Of a stretch of DNA of 64,000 bases, positions 27,687-35,649 are shown piece by piece (position 1 is the stretch's first letter; the number at the start of each line of letters is the position of its first letter). Source of the stretch: Lactobacillus selangorensis (GTDB lineage Bacteria > Bacillota > Bacilli > Lactobacillales > Lactobacillaceae); NCBI RefSeq assembly GCF_001437205.1, contig NZ_JQAZ01000002.1, positions 248,001 to 312,000 on the forward strand, given 5' to 3'. The position numbers and the translations under genes are program-made. The notes beneath the pieces are model-generated. The model was not told the origin of the DNA. It made no database searches and saw nothing but the letters and a program-made list of their open reading frames with translations.

Positions 27687-29603
27687 ATGGACATTCGTAA
27701 ATTATTAAAGCCCAACCTTATGCTTCTCGATTTAAAAGCAGCAGATCAATCTGCCGCCATCGATGAAATGATTACGTCACTTTTTGTAAACGGTATCATT
27801 GACGACCAAGCCGCTTTTCGTGTCGATATTTTAAAACGTGAGGCCGAAACCTCAACTGGAATCGGTGCCGGCATTGCGATTCCCCATGCTAAAAATGCGG
27901 CCGTCAAAACACCGGCCGTTTTATTTGCCCGCAGCAAGTCCGGCCTTGATTATCATTCATTGGACGGCCAGCCGACGCATCTCTTCTTTATGATTGCCGT
28001 GCCCGCTAATGCCAATAACACTCATTTGGAAGCACTCGCTAGTTTGTCGGCGCTCCTACTCGATTCGCAGCTGATTGAACAATTAAAAACCGTCGCTACA
28101 CCGGACGATGTTCAAGCTGCTTTTAAAGCTGCCCAGGAACGGCAGCACCAGCAAGATGCCGCTGTGGCCGCTGCTGACTCCCACCCCGATTTTCCGCAGG
28201 TACTCGCCGTTACGGCTTGTCCCACCGGAATTGCCCATACATATATGGCCGAAGCCGCTTTAATCAAGGCTGCCGATCAGCTCCACGTCAGTATTAAGGT
28301 CGAAACAAACGGCTCCGAAGGCGTTAAGCACCGTTTGACCGATTCGGAAATTGCCCATGCAACTGGTATTATTGTAGCCGCCGACAAAAAAGTGGCCATG
28401 GAGCGTTTCGACGGCAAACACCTGCTTCAAGTCCCCGTCGTCGCCGGCATCAAAAAACCAGCTGAACTGATTCAAGACACACTCGCTCAAAAGGGGCCGC
28501 TTTATCATGCCGGTCATACCAGCGAAGCCCCAGCTGAAGCTGCTGACGACGAACCCAGCGGCATCTGGCATCATATTTATCAAGACCTGATGAACGGGAT
28601 TTCAAACATGCTGCCATTTGTCGTCGGCGGCGGAATTATCATGGCCATCTCGTTCATGGTCGAACAATATTTGGGCAAAACATCACTCGCTTTCACCTTC
28701 CTCAACTCGTTGGGGACCAACACCTTCAGTTTCCTGATTCCAATCTTAGCCGCTTATATTGCCGTTTCAATCGGCGACCGGCCCGCACTGATGCCGGGCT
28801 TTGTCGGCGGCTACATGGCGACCTTGCCCGCAGCCAGCGTCGTCAAATCGACTGGGAGCGCCGGGTTTATCGGCGGCATCATCGCCGGTTTTTTAGCTGG
28901 TTATCTGATTTTAGGACTCAAAAAATTATTCGTCCATCTGCCTAAATCATTAGAAGGTCTGAAACCCATGATTCTATTCCCAGTTCTAGGGCTTCTTAGT
29001 ATCGGTTTACTGATGTTTTTCATCATCGATCCGATTTTCTCAGTCGTCAATCTTTTCCTCGTTCACATTTTAACGACAATGGGCACTGCGAATGCAATTC
29101 TGATGGGGGCCGTTTTAGGCGGCATGCAGGCCGTCGATCTGGGTGGTCCCGTCAACAAAGCGGCCTACACAACGGCAATCGGGGTTCTCTCCGAAACCGG
29201 CAACGGTAGTATGATGGCTTCCGTTATGATTGGCGGCATGATTCCACCGCTTGCGATTGCTTTAGCCACGACACTTTGGAAGAATAAATTTACCCCCGAC
29301 GAACAAAAAGCTGGTTTAAGCAATTACATTTTGGGGATTTCCTTCATTACCGAAGGCGCGATTCCATTTGCAATTGCCGACCCGCTGCGTGTAATCACCT
29401 CCAGTGTGATTGGTGCCGTTATCGGCGGCGGACTCGCTCAGCTCTGGAAAGTCAGTGTACCCGCACCGCATGGCGGCTTGTGGGTCATCCTGCTGGTTCA
29501 CCATCCTTTCGGGTTCATCGCTGCATTGATCATCGGGGCTGTTATTGCCGGCGTTATCTACGGAATTTGGAAACCACGTCTAACCCCAAATGTGGTAAAG
29601 TAG
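27687..29603 (+). CDS. PTS fructose-family permease, IIABC fusion
   Basis: The 638-residue product imports and phosphorylates a sugar. The order is IIA with the phosphorylated His67 in IPHAK, a linker, IIB with Cys178 in TACPTGIAHT, and a IIC membrane domain from about residue 300. The IIABC order and motifs are those of the fructose/mannitol family. Substrate may be fructose, but the flanking RpiA-like isomerase and Gfo/Idh oxidoreductase and the RpiR regulator argue for another hexose, or a pentose or polyol. The start follows AAAGGAAAG. It is probably cotranscribed with the regulator gene. Confidence 0.92.
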   Translation: MDIRKLLKPNLMLLDLKAADQSAAIDEMITSLFVNGIIDDQAAFRVDILKREAETSTGIGAGIAIPHAKNAAVKTPAVLFARSKSGLDYHSLDGQPTHLFFMIAVPANANNTHLEALASLSALLLDSQLIEQLKTVATPDDVQAAFKAAQERQHQQDAAVAAADSHPDFPQVLAVTACPTGIAHTYMAEAALIKAADQLHVSIKVETNGSEGVKHRLTDSEIAHATGIIVAADKKVAMERFDGKHLLQVPVVAGIKKPAELIQDTLAQKGPLYHAGHTSEAPAEAADDEPSGIWHHIYQDLMNGISNMLPFVVGGGIIMAISFMVEQYLGKTSLAFTFLNSLGTNTFSFLIPILAAYIAVSIGDRPALMPGFVGGYMATLPAASVVKSTGSAGFIGGIIAGFLAGYLILGLKKLFVHLPKSLEGLKPMILFPVLGLLSIGLLMFFIIDPIFSVVNLFLVHILTTMGTANAILMGAVLGGMQAVDLGGPVNKAAYTTAIGVLSETGNGSMMASVMIGGMIPPLAIALATTLWKNKFTPDEQKAGLSNYILGISFITEGAIPFAIADPLRVITSSVIGAVIGGGLAQLWKVSVPAPHGGLWVILLVHHPFGFIAALIIGAVIAGVIYGIWKPRLTPNVVK

Positions 29604-29637
29604 AAATCAAAGCAACCACAAAGGAGCACGACGGTTC

Positions 29638-30477
29638 ATGGAAAATGACAATATCATCGATGTGATTTACGGCAATTTAGGGACCATGACACAGTCCGAC
29701 AAAAAAATTGCCAAAACGATTCTGGCTGACCCTAGTCAAGCCGTCAACGACACCATCGCCGAATTAGCGAAAGCAGCTGCTGTCAGTGAAGCTTCCATCT
29801 CGCGTTTCTGCAAAAATCTTTCGTTAGACGGCTTCCATCAGCTGAAAATCGAGCTTGCTAAGGTGGCCGACAAAGAATCCGCTTATTATGATGAAATCAA
29901 CATCGACAATGTGCAGCAGGCTTTGAATACGATTAGCAGTAATAAAGTTACCGAAATCAAAAACACATTAGCCAGTTTCAAAACACCAGTTGTTAAAAAA
30001 ATCCTGCATCTGATCGATTCTAGCCGCATCGTCCAGGTCGTCGCAGAGGGCAATACCTTTCCTGTGGCGGCTGATGCAATTTACCGGTTCAATCAGATCG
30101 GCATCTTAACGATTGGGGCCGAAGCTTGGGAAACTTCGATTGGCCAAACGCTGAATTTGCAAGCCGCCGACACGCTGCTGGTCATTTCCAATTCGGGCGA
30201 AGCTAAATCGCTGCTCAAACAAATTGAAGTCGCTAAACAGCGTGGCATGAAGGTGATTTCGATTACCAATCGCAAGGATTCGCCGATTGCCCTCAAGTCT
30301 GATTTCCATCTCCGGACATCGGTACGCCAGCAAGTCCTTAATTCGGAATACTATTTCTCACGTGTGGCGGCGATGACAGTTACCGAAGCCCTTTTTCTGC
30401 TGCTGATTGCCGAAGACCGTAAACGTCTGAGCGATATTCAGCAGCATGAGGATATCATTTCAAGTTTAAAAATTTAA
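29638..30477 (+). CDS. MurR/RpiR family transcriptional regulator
   Basis: The 279-residue product has an N-terminal helix-turn-helix (SEASISRFCKNLSLDGF near residue 49) and a C-terminal SIS sugar-phosphate-binding domain from about residue 120 (NSGEAKS near residue 185). Such regulators sense a phosphosugar. It lies 34 bases after the PTS gene behind AAAGGAG, so it probably responds to the phosphorylated product of that PTS and acts at the GAAAT/ATTTC palindromes upstream. Confidence 0.92.
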   Translation: MENDNIIDVIYGNLGTMTQSDKKIAKTILADPSQAVNDTIAELAKAAAVSEASISRFCKNLSLDGFHQLKIELAKVADKESAYYDEINIDNVQQALNTISSNKVTEIKNTLASFKTPVVKKILHLIDSSRIVQVVAEGNTFPVAADAIYRFNQIGILTIGAEAWETSIGQTLNLQAADTLLVISNSGEAKSLLKQIEVAKQRGMKVISITNRKDSPIALKSDFHLRTSVRQQVLNSEYYFSRVAAMTVTEALFLLLIAEDRKRLSDIQQHEDIISSLKI

Positions 30478-30488
30478 ACGCAGTCCTT

Positions 30489-30527
30489 GAGTTGCGGCCT
30501 TCCTCTTCGGGGCGCAATTCTTTTTTT
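30489..30527 (+). terminator. Terminator of the PTS-regulator operon
   Basis: GAGTTGCGGCC and GGGCGCAATTC pair with one mismatch around a loop and run into seven T residues. Confidence 0.7.
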
Positions 30528-30554
30528 CATTTTTCCCAATCTTCTTCCTGAAAA

Positions 30555-30568
30555 TTAAGTATACTTAA
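30555..30568 (+). promoter_or_regulatory. Palindrome overlapping a -10 element
   Basis: TTAAGTATACTTAA is a perfect 14-bp palindrome that contains TATACT, about 35 bp upstream of the TSUP gene. It may be an operator; no -35 match is clear. Confidence 0.4.
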
Positions 30569-30599
30569 CACAGAACAAACATTGGGAGCTGACTGAGAA

Positions 30600-31337
30600 G
30601 TGTTGTGGATCATTTTAATTATTGTGGGGATTTTGGCGGGGATTTGTAATGCCGTCGCTGGTTTAGCATCGCTGGTGGCCTATCCAGCGCTGCTCGTCCT
30701 GGGGCTGCCGCCGATTGCAGCCAACGTCACCGACACGGTCGCCCTCATATTTTCGGGTGTGGGCGCTACTTTGTCGTCGCAGCGGGAATTACATGGCTCG
30801 CATAAAGAATTATGGACGTTTCTGCCGATTACTTTACTGGGCTGTATTTGCGGCGCACTGCTCTTGTTTGCCATCCCTGAACAGGCGTTTGAGAAAATCG
30901 TGCCGTTCTTTATCCTGTTTGCGGCAATTGCTGAACTGGCTCCGCATAAACGGCGGCCGCAGCTTGTTTCGGCGCGTGCCCGTGCTTTGGCTTATCTCGG
31001 TGTCTTCTTTGTCGGCGTCTATTCTGGTTATTTCGGCGCAGCCGCTGGGGTCCTGATGCTGGCGCTGCTTGGTGTCATTAGCACCGAACCGTTCGTCAAA
31101 TACAATGCCGAAAAGAACGTTATTTTTGCCGTTGCCAACGTCATTTCGGCCATTATTTATGGCTTACATACCAAATTATTATGGGGCTGGATTATTCCAC
31201 TGGCTGTTGGCTTCTTAATCGGCGGCTACATTGGGCCGATCATCGTGCGGCATTCGCCCGTTCGAGTCCTCAAAATCGTCATCGGCGTCGGCGCCGTCAT
31301 CCTGGCAATCAGTTTAGGCATCCAAGCCTATTTCTAA
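30600..31337 (+). CDS. TSUP family membrane transporter (TauE/SafE)
   Basis: The 245-residue product is a membrane protein with seven to eight helices of the TSUP family, with the conserved N-terminal GNAVAGLASLVAYPAL-type region and the C-terminal GGYIGP loop. Family members export sulfite, sulfoacetate or other small organic acids. Start is GTG, or the TTG directly after it, behind GGGAG. It stands alone between a terminator and a strong bidirectional terminator, so its substrate cannot be inferred. Confidence 0.85.
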   Translation: MLWIILIIVGILAGICNAVAGLASLVAYPALLVLGLPPIAANVTDTVALIFSGVGATLSSQRELHGSHKELWTFLPITLLGCICGALLLFAIPEQAFEKIVPFFILFAAIAELAPHKRRPQLVSARARALAYLGVFFVGVYSGYFGAAAGVLMLALLGVISTEPFVKYNAEKNVIFAVANVISAIIYGLHTKLLWGWIIPLAVGFLIGGYIGPIIVRHSPVRVLKIVIGVGAVILAISLGIQAYF

Positions 31338-31340
31338 ACG

Positions 31341-31387
31341 AAAAATGACTCTTTAAATGCAATTTTTGCATTTAAAGAGTCATTTTT
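31341..31387. terminator. Long bidirectional terminator
   Basis: AAAAATGACTCTTTAAATGC and its exact complement form a stem of about 20 bp with T runs between convergent genes. Confidence 0.9.
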
Positions 31388-31430
31388 GTTTGAACAGAAT
31401 AAATTTGCGAAACGTGGTAGCCATCTACGA

Positions 31431-31472
31431 CGAAGTCAAAAAATCGACTTCTGTCATGCGCCCACTTTTTTA
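31431..31472 (-). repeat. Intergenic hairpin repeat, copy 2
   Basis: On the minus strand GGGCGCATGACAGAAGTC, ATTTTTT and GACTTCGTCG match the hairpin repeat at 25693. The shared tail CACGTTTNGCAAATTTA links it to the copy at 38857. The unit touches the end of the chitosanase gene. Confidence 0.5.
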
Positions 31473-32288
31473 TTCAGATTGTTTTTCCAACCGCAGAACG
31501 TCCTTTTCAGTCAAATGATACTTATCGCCGTACATCGTCCAGCGGAGCGGCAGCTGCAAATTGAATTTCTTTTCACGAATCAGCCGCCGCTGCACTTTGA
31601 GACGGGATAAATCACGATGAGCCTTTTCCCGTTTCATAATCGGCGTCCGGGCATCCAGAAAGGCGTTCAAATATTTACCTTCATCGCCGCCCTGTGCCGG
31701 TGTTTTGGCTAGCCGCCAGGCACTGCGCCGAATGCCTTGAAACGACGTCTTATCATGGGTGGTCCCTGGTCCATGCACCACTAAGGCATCATAATAGATA
31801 TACTGTCCCAACGGCCCCAGCTGGTCGCGCCGGGCATAACGTAACGCCACATTCAAATATTGACGGTTCAAAATAGCATTTTGCGCCGCAATAAATTCTT
31901 TGTCATGGGCAGCTTTTTGCCAAGCTTGTTCAAAGGGCTGCCCCAAACCTTGATGCGAGTCGGTCCCTTTGACGGCTTTCAACGCCGACAAATATTTAAC
32001 CAGGCCATTATGGTGCGGCCGCAGCTCAACATATTTGCGGACCACATCAAACATATCGCCGGTCCGGGAGGTAAAACCGATAATGCCGCCTGTATAGCCC
32101 CGACCATCGCCAATGTCTTCAATGTATGCATATTGTTTCGGATAATCCGTCGTCGAATTTTCCGCACTTGAAACGAGCGCAAACGCCGTTGCCCGTAATT
32201 TGCCCGTTTTGATTGTGCCCTGCTTGTGCGCCGAACAACCCGTCAGCAGCACCAGCATGACCATTAAAATCGAAACCCACTTTTTCAT
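31470..32288 (-). CDS. GH46 chitosanase, predicted lipoprotein
   Basis: The 272-residue product begins with a lipoprotein signal peptide ending in the lipobox LLTGC (Cys18). The mature part matches glycoside hydrolase family 46 chitosanases closely: SSAEN holds the predicted acid Glu43 and YIEDIGDGRGYTGG the second catalytic residue Asp61, the same 18-residue spacing as Glu22/Asp40 of Streptomyces N174. GLGQPF, YYDALVVHGPG and TPAQGGDE are further family blocks. It should hydrolyse chitosan endo-wise at the outer face of the membrane. It starts after AGGAG and seems monocistronic. No chitosan oligomer uptake genes adjoin it. Confidence 0.92.
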   Translation of the reverse strand: MKKWVSILMVMLVLLTGCSAHKQGTIKTGKLRATAFALVSSAENSTTDYPKQYAYIEDIGDGRGYTGGIIGFTSRTGDMFDVVRKYVELRPHHNGLVKYLSALKAVKGTDSHQGLGQPFEQAWQKAAHDKEFIAAQNAILNRQYLNVALRYARRDQLGPLGQYIYYDALVVHGPGTTHDKTSFQGIRRSAWRLAKTPAQGGDEGKYLNAFLDARTPIMKREKAHRDLSRLKVQRRLIREKKFNLQLPLRWTMYGDKYHLTEKDVLRLEKQSE

Positions 32289-32406
32289 TCACGTCACTCC
32301 TACTTTATTAGTGTACAAAAATGAGTTTGAAAAGCCACTGTTTTCCCGCTTTTCACAGAAAAACTTTAGAAACATGCTACACTCAAAGTAAAAGGAGTGA
32401 CCCATT

Positions 32407-33066
32407 ATGAAACTGACATTTGACTGCTATGACACATTGCTCGATATGACACCAATCGATGCCGTGCTGACCGAAATTGCCCGCACCGGCAACGTTAACG
32501 CTGATAAGGCGCTCGCCATTTATGCAAATTACGAAGACCGCTTGATGTACGTCAATAATATCCGCCCTTACGAAAAGCTGATTGCCGCCAACCTTGATTT
32601 CGTCGACATGGAGCTCAGCTGTGCACCCCTATTCAAAACCCATTACGACGATGTCCTGGCAGCGTATCACCAGCTCCAGCCGTACCCAGAAGTTGTCCCA
32701 GCCCTGCAGGCACTCAAGCAGCAGGGCCACCAACTATACTTGATGTCGAATTCAGCGCCTGATTTGATGCAGGACCATCTTGCCGTCTTAGGCAATACAA
32801 TCGAACATGCCTTCACTCCCGATGAAGTCGGCTGTTACAAACCGCAAAAAGGCTTTTTTGAAACCGTTGGGGCCGCTTTACACCTCACCAACGAAAATCA
32901 CCTGCATATTGCCCATGGTTACTGGTGGGACATCATCCCTTGCGACCAGGTCGGCTGGCGCAACATTTGGATTAACCGGAACCATCTCAGCGCCCTGCCT
33001 CAATTTCAACCAACCTATGAACTGCCCGATTTGACCGAATTGCCCCGTCTGGTCCAGCAGCTTTAA
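32407..33066 (+). CDS. HAD family hydrolase (2-haloacid dehalogenase-like)
   Basis: The 219-residue product has HAD motif I as FDCYDTLLD with nucleophile Asp6, motif II as LMSNSAPD near residue 117, a lysine in CYKPQKGFF, and motif III as HGYWWDI near residue 170. The form of motif I, with Tyr-Asp-Thr rather than Asp-Gly-Thr, resembles the type II haloacid dehalogenase branch; a phosphatase is as likely as a dehalogenase. It starts after AAAGGAG and ends before a bidirectional terminator. Confidence 0.82.
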   Translation: MKLTFDCYDTLLDMTPIDAVLTEIARTGNVNADKALAIYANYEDRLMYVNNIRPYEKLIAANLDFVDMELSCAPLFKTHYDDVLAAYHQLQPYPEVVPALQALKQQGHQLYLMSNSAPDLMQDHLAVLGNTIEHAFTPDEVGCYKPQKGFFETVGAALHLTNENHLHIAHGYWWDIIPCDQVGWRNIWINRNHLSALPQFQPTYELPDLTELPRLVQQL

Positions 33067-33076
33067 ACCACCGCAC

Positions 33077-33107
33077 AAAAAAATCCCGAATGATTCGGGA
33101 TTTTTTG
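33077..33107. terminator. Bidirectional terminator
   Basis: AAAAAATCCCGAA and its complement form a stem with flanking A and T runs between convergent genes. Confidence 0.9.
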
Positions 33108-33110
33108 CTT

Positions 33111-33584
33111 TTATGCTTGCGCTGTGACTGGAATCCAAATTTCCCCCATCGCCTGTGTGCCTTTGTGGCCTTGGAGAATCGTCGTATTGGGCCCGCCGAC
33201 ATATTGATAATCGGTCAGGTTTTTCAAAACATCGCCAAAAGCCGTTTTTTCGAGATTGCTGAATAATTCAGTTGCCGTTGCACCGGTTCCGTCGATGACT
33301 AAATAGTTGCCAGCGTCAAAATGAATGTGCGCCCAATCCGCTTGAACGGGTGCTGCCACCTGCCGGCCGACGTAATAGCGAGCGCCGTCTGGAGTCGCCT
33401 CATTGACTGCAAATTCATAATCATTGACTGCTTTCTGCGCCAATTTTTCAAAGGCGGGGTCGCCGGTCGCCTGCTGCCAAAAATCAGCTTTCTGCTGCGG
33501 CATCAAACTGTAGTCGCCGGATAAATCTTTTTCAAAGCCGACGACTGTAAAAGCATCTTTTTTCTCAATGCGATAATCTGCCAT
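33111..33584 (-). CDS. GyrI-like effector-binding domain protein
   Basis: The 157-residue product matches the stand-alone AraC effector-binding (GyrI-like) fold, with the opening DYRIEKKDAFTVVGFEK and the end GEIWIPV. Such proteins bind hydrophobic small molecules, and some act as toxin or drug traps. No DNA-binding domain is attached. It follows AGGAGG and is separated from the upstream TetR gene by about 70 bases in the same direction, so the two could be linked. Function unknown. Confidence 0.82.
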   Translation of the reverse strand: MADYRIEKKDAFTVVGFEKDLSGDYSLMPQQKADFWQQATGDPAFEKLAQKAVNDYEFAVNEATPDGARYYVGRQVAAPVQADWAHIHFDAGNYLVIDGTGATATELFSNLEKTAFGDVLKNLTDYQYVGGPNTTILQGHKGTQAMGEIWIPVTAQA

Positions 33585-33654
33585 ATCGAGAACCTCCTTC
33601 AGTGTTTACCCTTCTAATCTAGCACGGAAAACTCATTGGGGGGTTGGCGACGCC

Positions 33655-34200
33655 TTATTCGAACATTGCCTGTCTGAACCGGCCGGCAAAATGGGCAATC
33701 GCTTCATCGACGGTATGCGTTAAGGACCAGCGGATAAAGCTCATCACTACATCGGTCCCCAAAAAGACCATGAAGTCACGGGGCAGCGTCGACGGCCGAT
33801 CAGAGGTGTCCAAATAATGCGTCCATTCTTCTTTTAATTCCTGCTTGATATTTTTGGTCAGATCGGCGTTTTCCTCATGAACATCAAGCAACGTCAAAAT
33901 GGCCTGTCCCTGCGGTTGCAGGCGCTTATAAAAGGCAATCAGGGCTTTGTCGCCAGATTCAGACATCAGCACATTGAGACGGTCATGCATCAGACGAGCA
34001 AATAAATCGGTATAATGGGCCACCATCTGCTCGAGCAATGCGTATTTATCTGTGTAATGATCATAAAAGGTCGACCGGCCTGTCAGCGCTGTTGCACAAA
34101 TATCGGCAATCGTAATCTTGTCAAACGTTTTTTCCCGCAGCAGTTTCAGCAAAGCCGTTTGAATATCACGTTCCGTTTTCACTTTTCGAATGTCCTGCAC
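33655..34200 (-). CDS. TetR family transcriptional regulator
   Basis: The 181-residue product has a TetR helix-turn-helix at about residues 8-55 (ITIADICATALTGRSTFYDHY) and a C-terminal ligand domain of the TetR_C_7 kind, often seen in lactobacilli. The start is GTG close behind GAGGGG. The neighbouring GyrI-like gene downstream is a possible target or partner. Confidence 0.85.
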   Translation of the reverse strand: MQDIRKVKTERDIQTALLKLLREKTFDKITIADICATALTGRSTFYDHYTDKYALLEQMVAHYTDLFARLMHDRLNVLMSESGDKALIAFYKRLQPQGQAILTLLDVHEENADLTKNIKQELKEEWTHYLDTSDRPSTLPRDFMVFLGTDVVMSFIRWSLTHTVDEAIAHFAGRFRQAMFE

Positions 34201-34336
34201 CTTTTTTACCCCTCATTCTGATCAATTTCCGTTAAACCATTTGCTTTCTGACAATTATAAGCTATTTGTCCGGAAACGAACACCTTTCTGAAAATTGTAC
34301 GTGGTCAACTGGCCGTCTGCGCCGTATCCTATGGAC

Positions 34337-34362
34337 TGTTAAATACGTTCCAGCATTTAACA
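34337..34362 (+). promoter_or_regulatory. Inverted repeat before a small membrane protein gene
   Basis: TGTTAAAT and ATTTAACA are exact complements 10 bp apart, ending just before the GGAG ribosome site. It could be an operator or a hairpin in the 5' leader. Confidence 0.35.
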
Positions 34363-34377
34363 ATTTGGAGAAACGAG

Positions 34378-34638
34378 ATGAGTTGTATGTATACTTGGAC
34401 TTTTTGGATCTTAGCCGTCTGGTTTGTTGTGAATGTGATTTGGATGTTTGCACAGTCGAAAAACCAATCACTTCTGAAAACTTTTGCTTGGATCAATGTA
34501 ATTGCTATTATTTGGGGATTCTGGGCTTATTACGCAGCTGCGAGCCATGGTGCAATCGGCGGCTGGTTCATCACCCTCAATTGGATCAACGTCGTTTTAG
34601 CTATTTATCAATTCTATGTCGGTTACAGCAAAGACTAA
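34378..34638 (+). CDS. Small hydrophobic protein, unknown function
   Basis: The 86-residue product has three likely membrane helices rich in Trp and Phe (WTFWILAVWFVVNVIWMF, an Ala/Ile/Trp stretch near residue 40, and a Trp/Ile stretch near residue 65). No family is recognised. It follows GGAG at good spacing and is closed by a strong terminator, so it is likely a real single-gene unit. Confidence 0.75.
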   Translation: MSCMYTWTFWILAVWFVVNVIWMFAQSKNQSLLKTFAWINVIAIIWGFWAYYAAASHGAIGGWFITLNWINVVLAIYQFYVGYSKD

Positions 34639-34654
34639 ACAACCATTCATACAC

Positions 34655-34686
34655 AAAAAAACCGCTGTGTTCTCAGCGGTTTTTTT
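34655..34686 (+). terminator. Terminator of the small membrane protein gene
   Basis: AAACCGCTG and CAGCGGTTT form a stem followed by a T run. Confidence 0.88.
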
Positions 34687-34793
34687 AGTGCACGAGTGCA
34701 TCGGAATATGTAGTTTTATGCAGTTGGTTGATGTGAAAAACTGGCCATTCCGTCCGAATACTCACTCCCCCGAACAAGCATCCTTCAAAAGGT

Positions 34794-34944
34794 AGTGTTA
34801 GCGCTTGCTGACAATTTAAACAAGGTCTTTTAATAAAATTTTAAGCTTTTTTTAATCCGGACCGCTACCGTGTTAGGTCGATTTATACTGTCAAAACAAA
34901 AGCAGCTCTTAAAATGCAAATTTTGCATTTTAAGAGCTGCTTTT
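34794..34944 (+). other. Orphan promoter region leading into a terminator; possible small RNA
   Basis: The space between 34687 and 34898 holds no supported gene. TGTTAGCGCTTGCTGACA (34794) resembles a cre site with two mismatches; CTGACA (34808) and TAATAA (34831), 17 bp apart, look like a promoter. Transcription from it would run about 100 bases into the strong terminator at 34898-34944. A small RNA or a decayed gene is possible. Confidence 0.3.
34898..34944. terminator. Long bidirectional terminator
   Basis: AAAAGCAGCTCTTAAAATGC and its exact complement form a stem of about 20 bp around AAATTT. It ends the ABC operon on the minus strand. Confidence 0.9.
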
Positions 34945-34980
34945 CGTGAAATAATGACTGATGTCATCTGAGCGGAACAA

Positions 34981-35649
34981 TTATTTTTGCAATTGTAATT
35001 GGCCATCGACCATTTCATAAACATGATCGGCATCTTTAAGCAAGTCATCATCATGGGTGACCATGATGACGGCCACATGATGCTGCTTAGCTTGTTCCTG
35101 CAACGTCTGAACGACTTGGGCGGCTCGTTTCGAATCGAGCGCCGCCGTCGGTTCATCGGCGAAAATGACTGCTGGGTGATTATACAACGCACGTGCAATC
35201 GCAACTCGCTGTTTCTGCCCGCCCGACAGTTTGTTCGGGAAATGCTGCCGTTCCTCAGTAATCCCTAAGGCCGTCAGCAGCTGGTCGGCATAGTCGCCGT
35301 GATCTTGTTTACTGAGCTTATCGACCAATTTAAACTGCTCGTCAACTGTTAAAAACGGAATCAGATTCGATGCCTGCAAGATGAACCCATATTGGTTAAA
35401 GCGGACTTTGCTGCGCTCTTTTTCTTTCATCTGCGCCAAATCCTGGCCGTTCAGCAGCACTTGACCGCTGGTTGGCGTCAGCAAGCCGCCCATCATCGTC
35501 AGCAGCGTCGTTTTGCCGGAACCGGAAGGACCCGTCAGAATAATAAATTCACCGGCCGCCACACTGAGGTCGAGCGGTTTAACGGCTTCCGTTGCGGCAG
35601 AACCAGTGCCGAATGTTTTCGTAACTTGTTTCAATTCAAGTACAGCCAT
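34981..35649 (-). CDS. ABC transporter ATP-binding protein (LolD/MacB type)
   Basis: The 222-residue ATPase has the Walker A motif GPSGSGKTT at about residues 39-47, signature LSGGQKQR near residue 140 and Walker B VIFADEPTAALD. Its partner is the FtsX-like permease just upstream, whose stop overlaps this start by one base (TAATGG). Such pairs export or extract lipids, peptides or antibiotics. Confidence 0.92.
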   Translation of the reverse strand: MAVLELKQVTKTFGTGSAATEAVKPLDLSVAAGEFIILTGPSGSGKTTLLTMMGGLLTPTSGQVLLNGQDLAQMKEKERSKVRFNQYGFILQASNLIPFLTVDEQFKLVDKLSKQDHGDYADQLLTALGITEERQHFPNKLSGGQKQRVAIARALYNHPAVIFADEPTAALDSKRAAQVVQTLQEQAKQHHVAVIMVTHDDDLLKDADHVYEMVDGQLQLQK

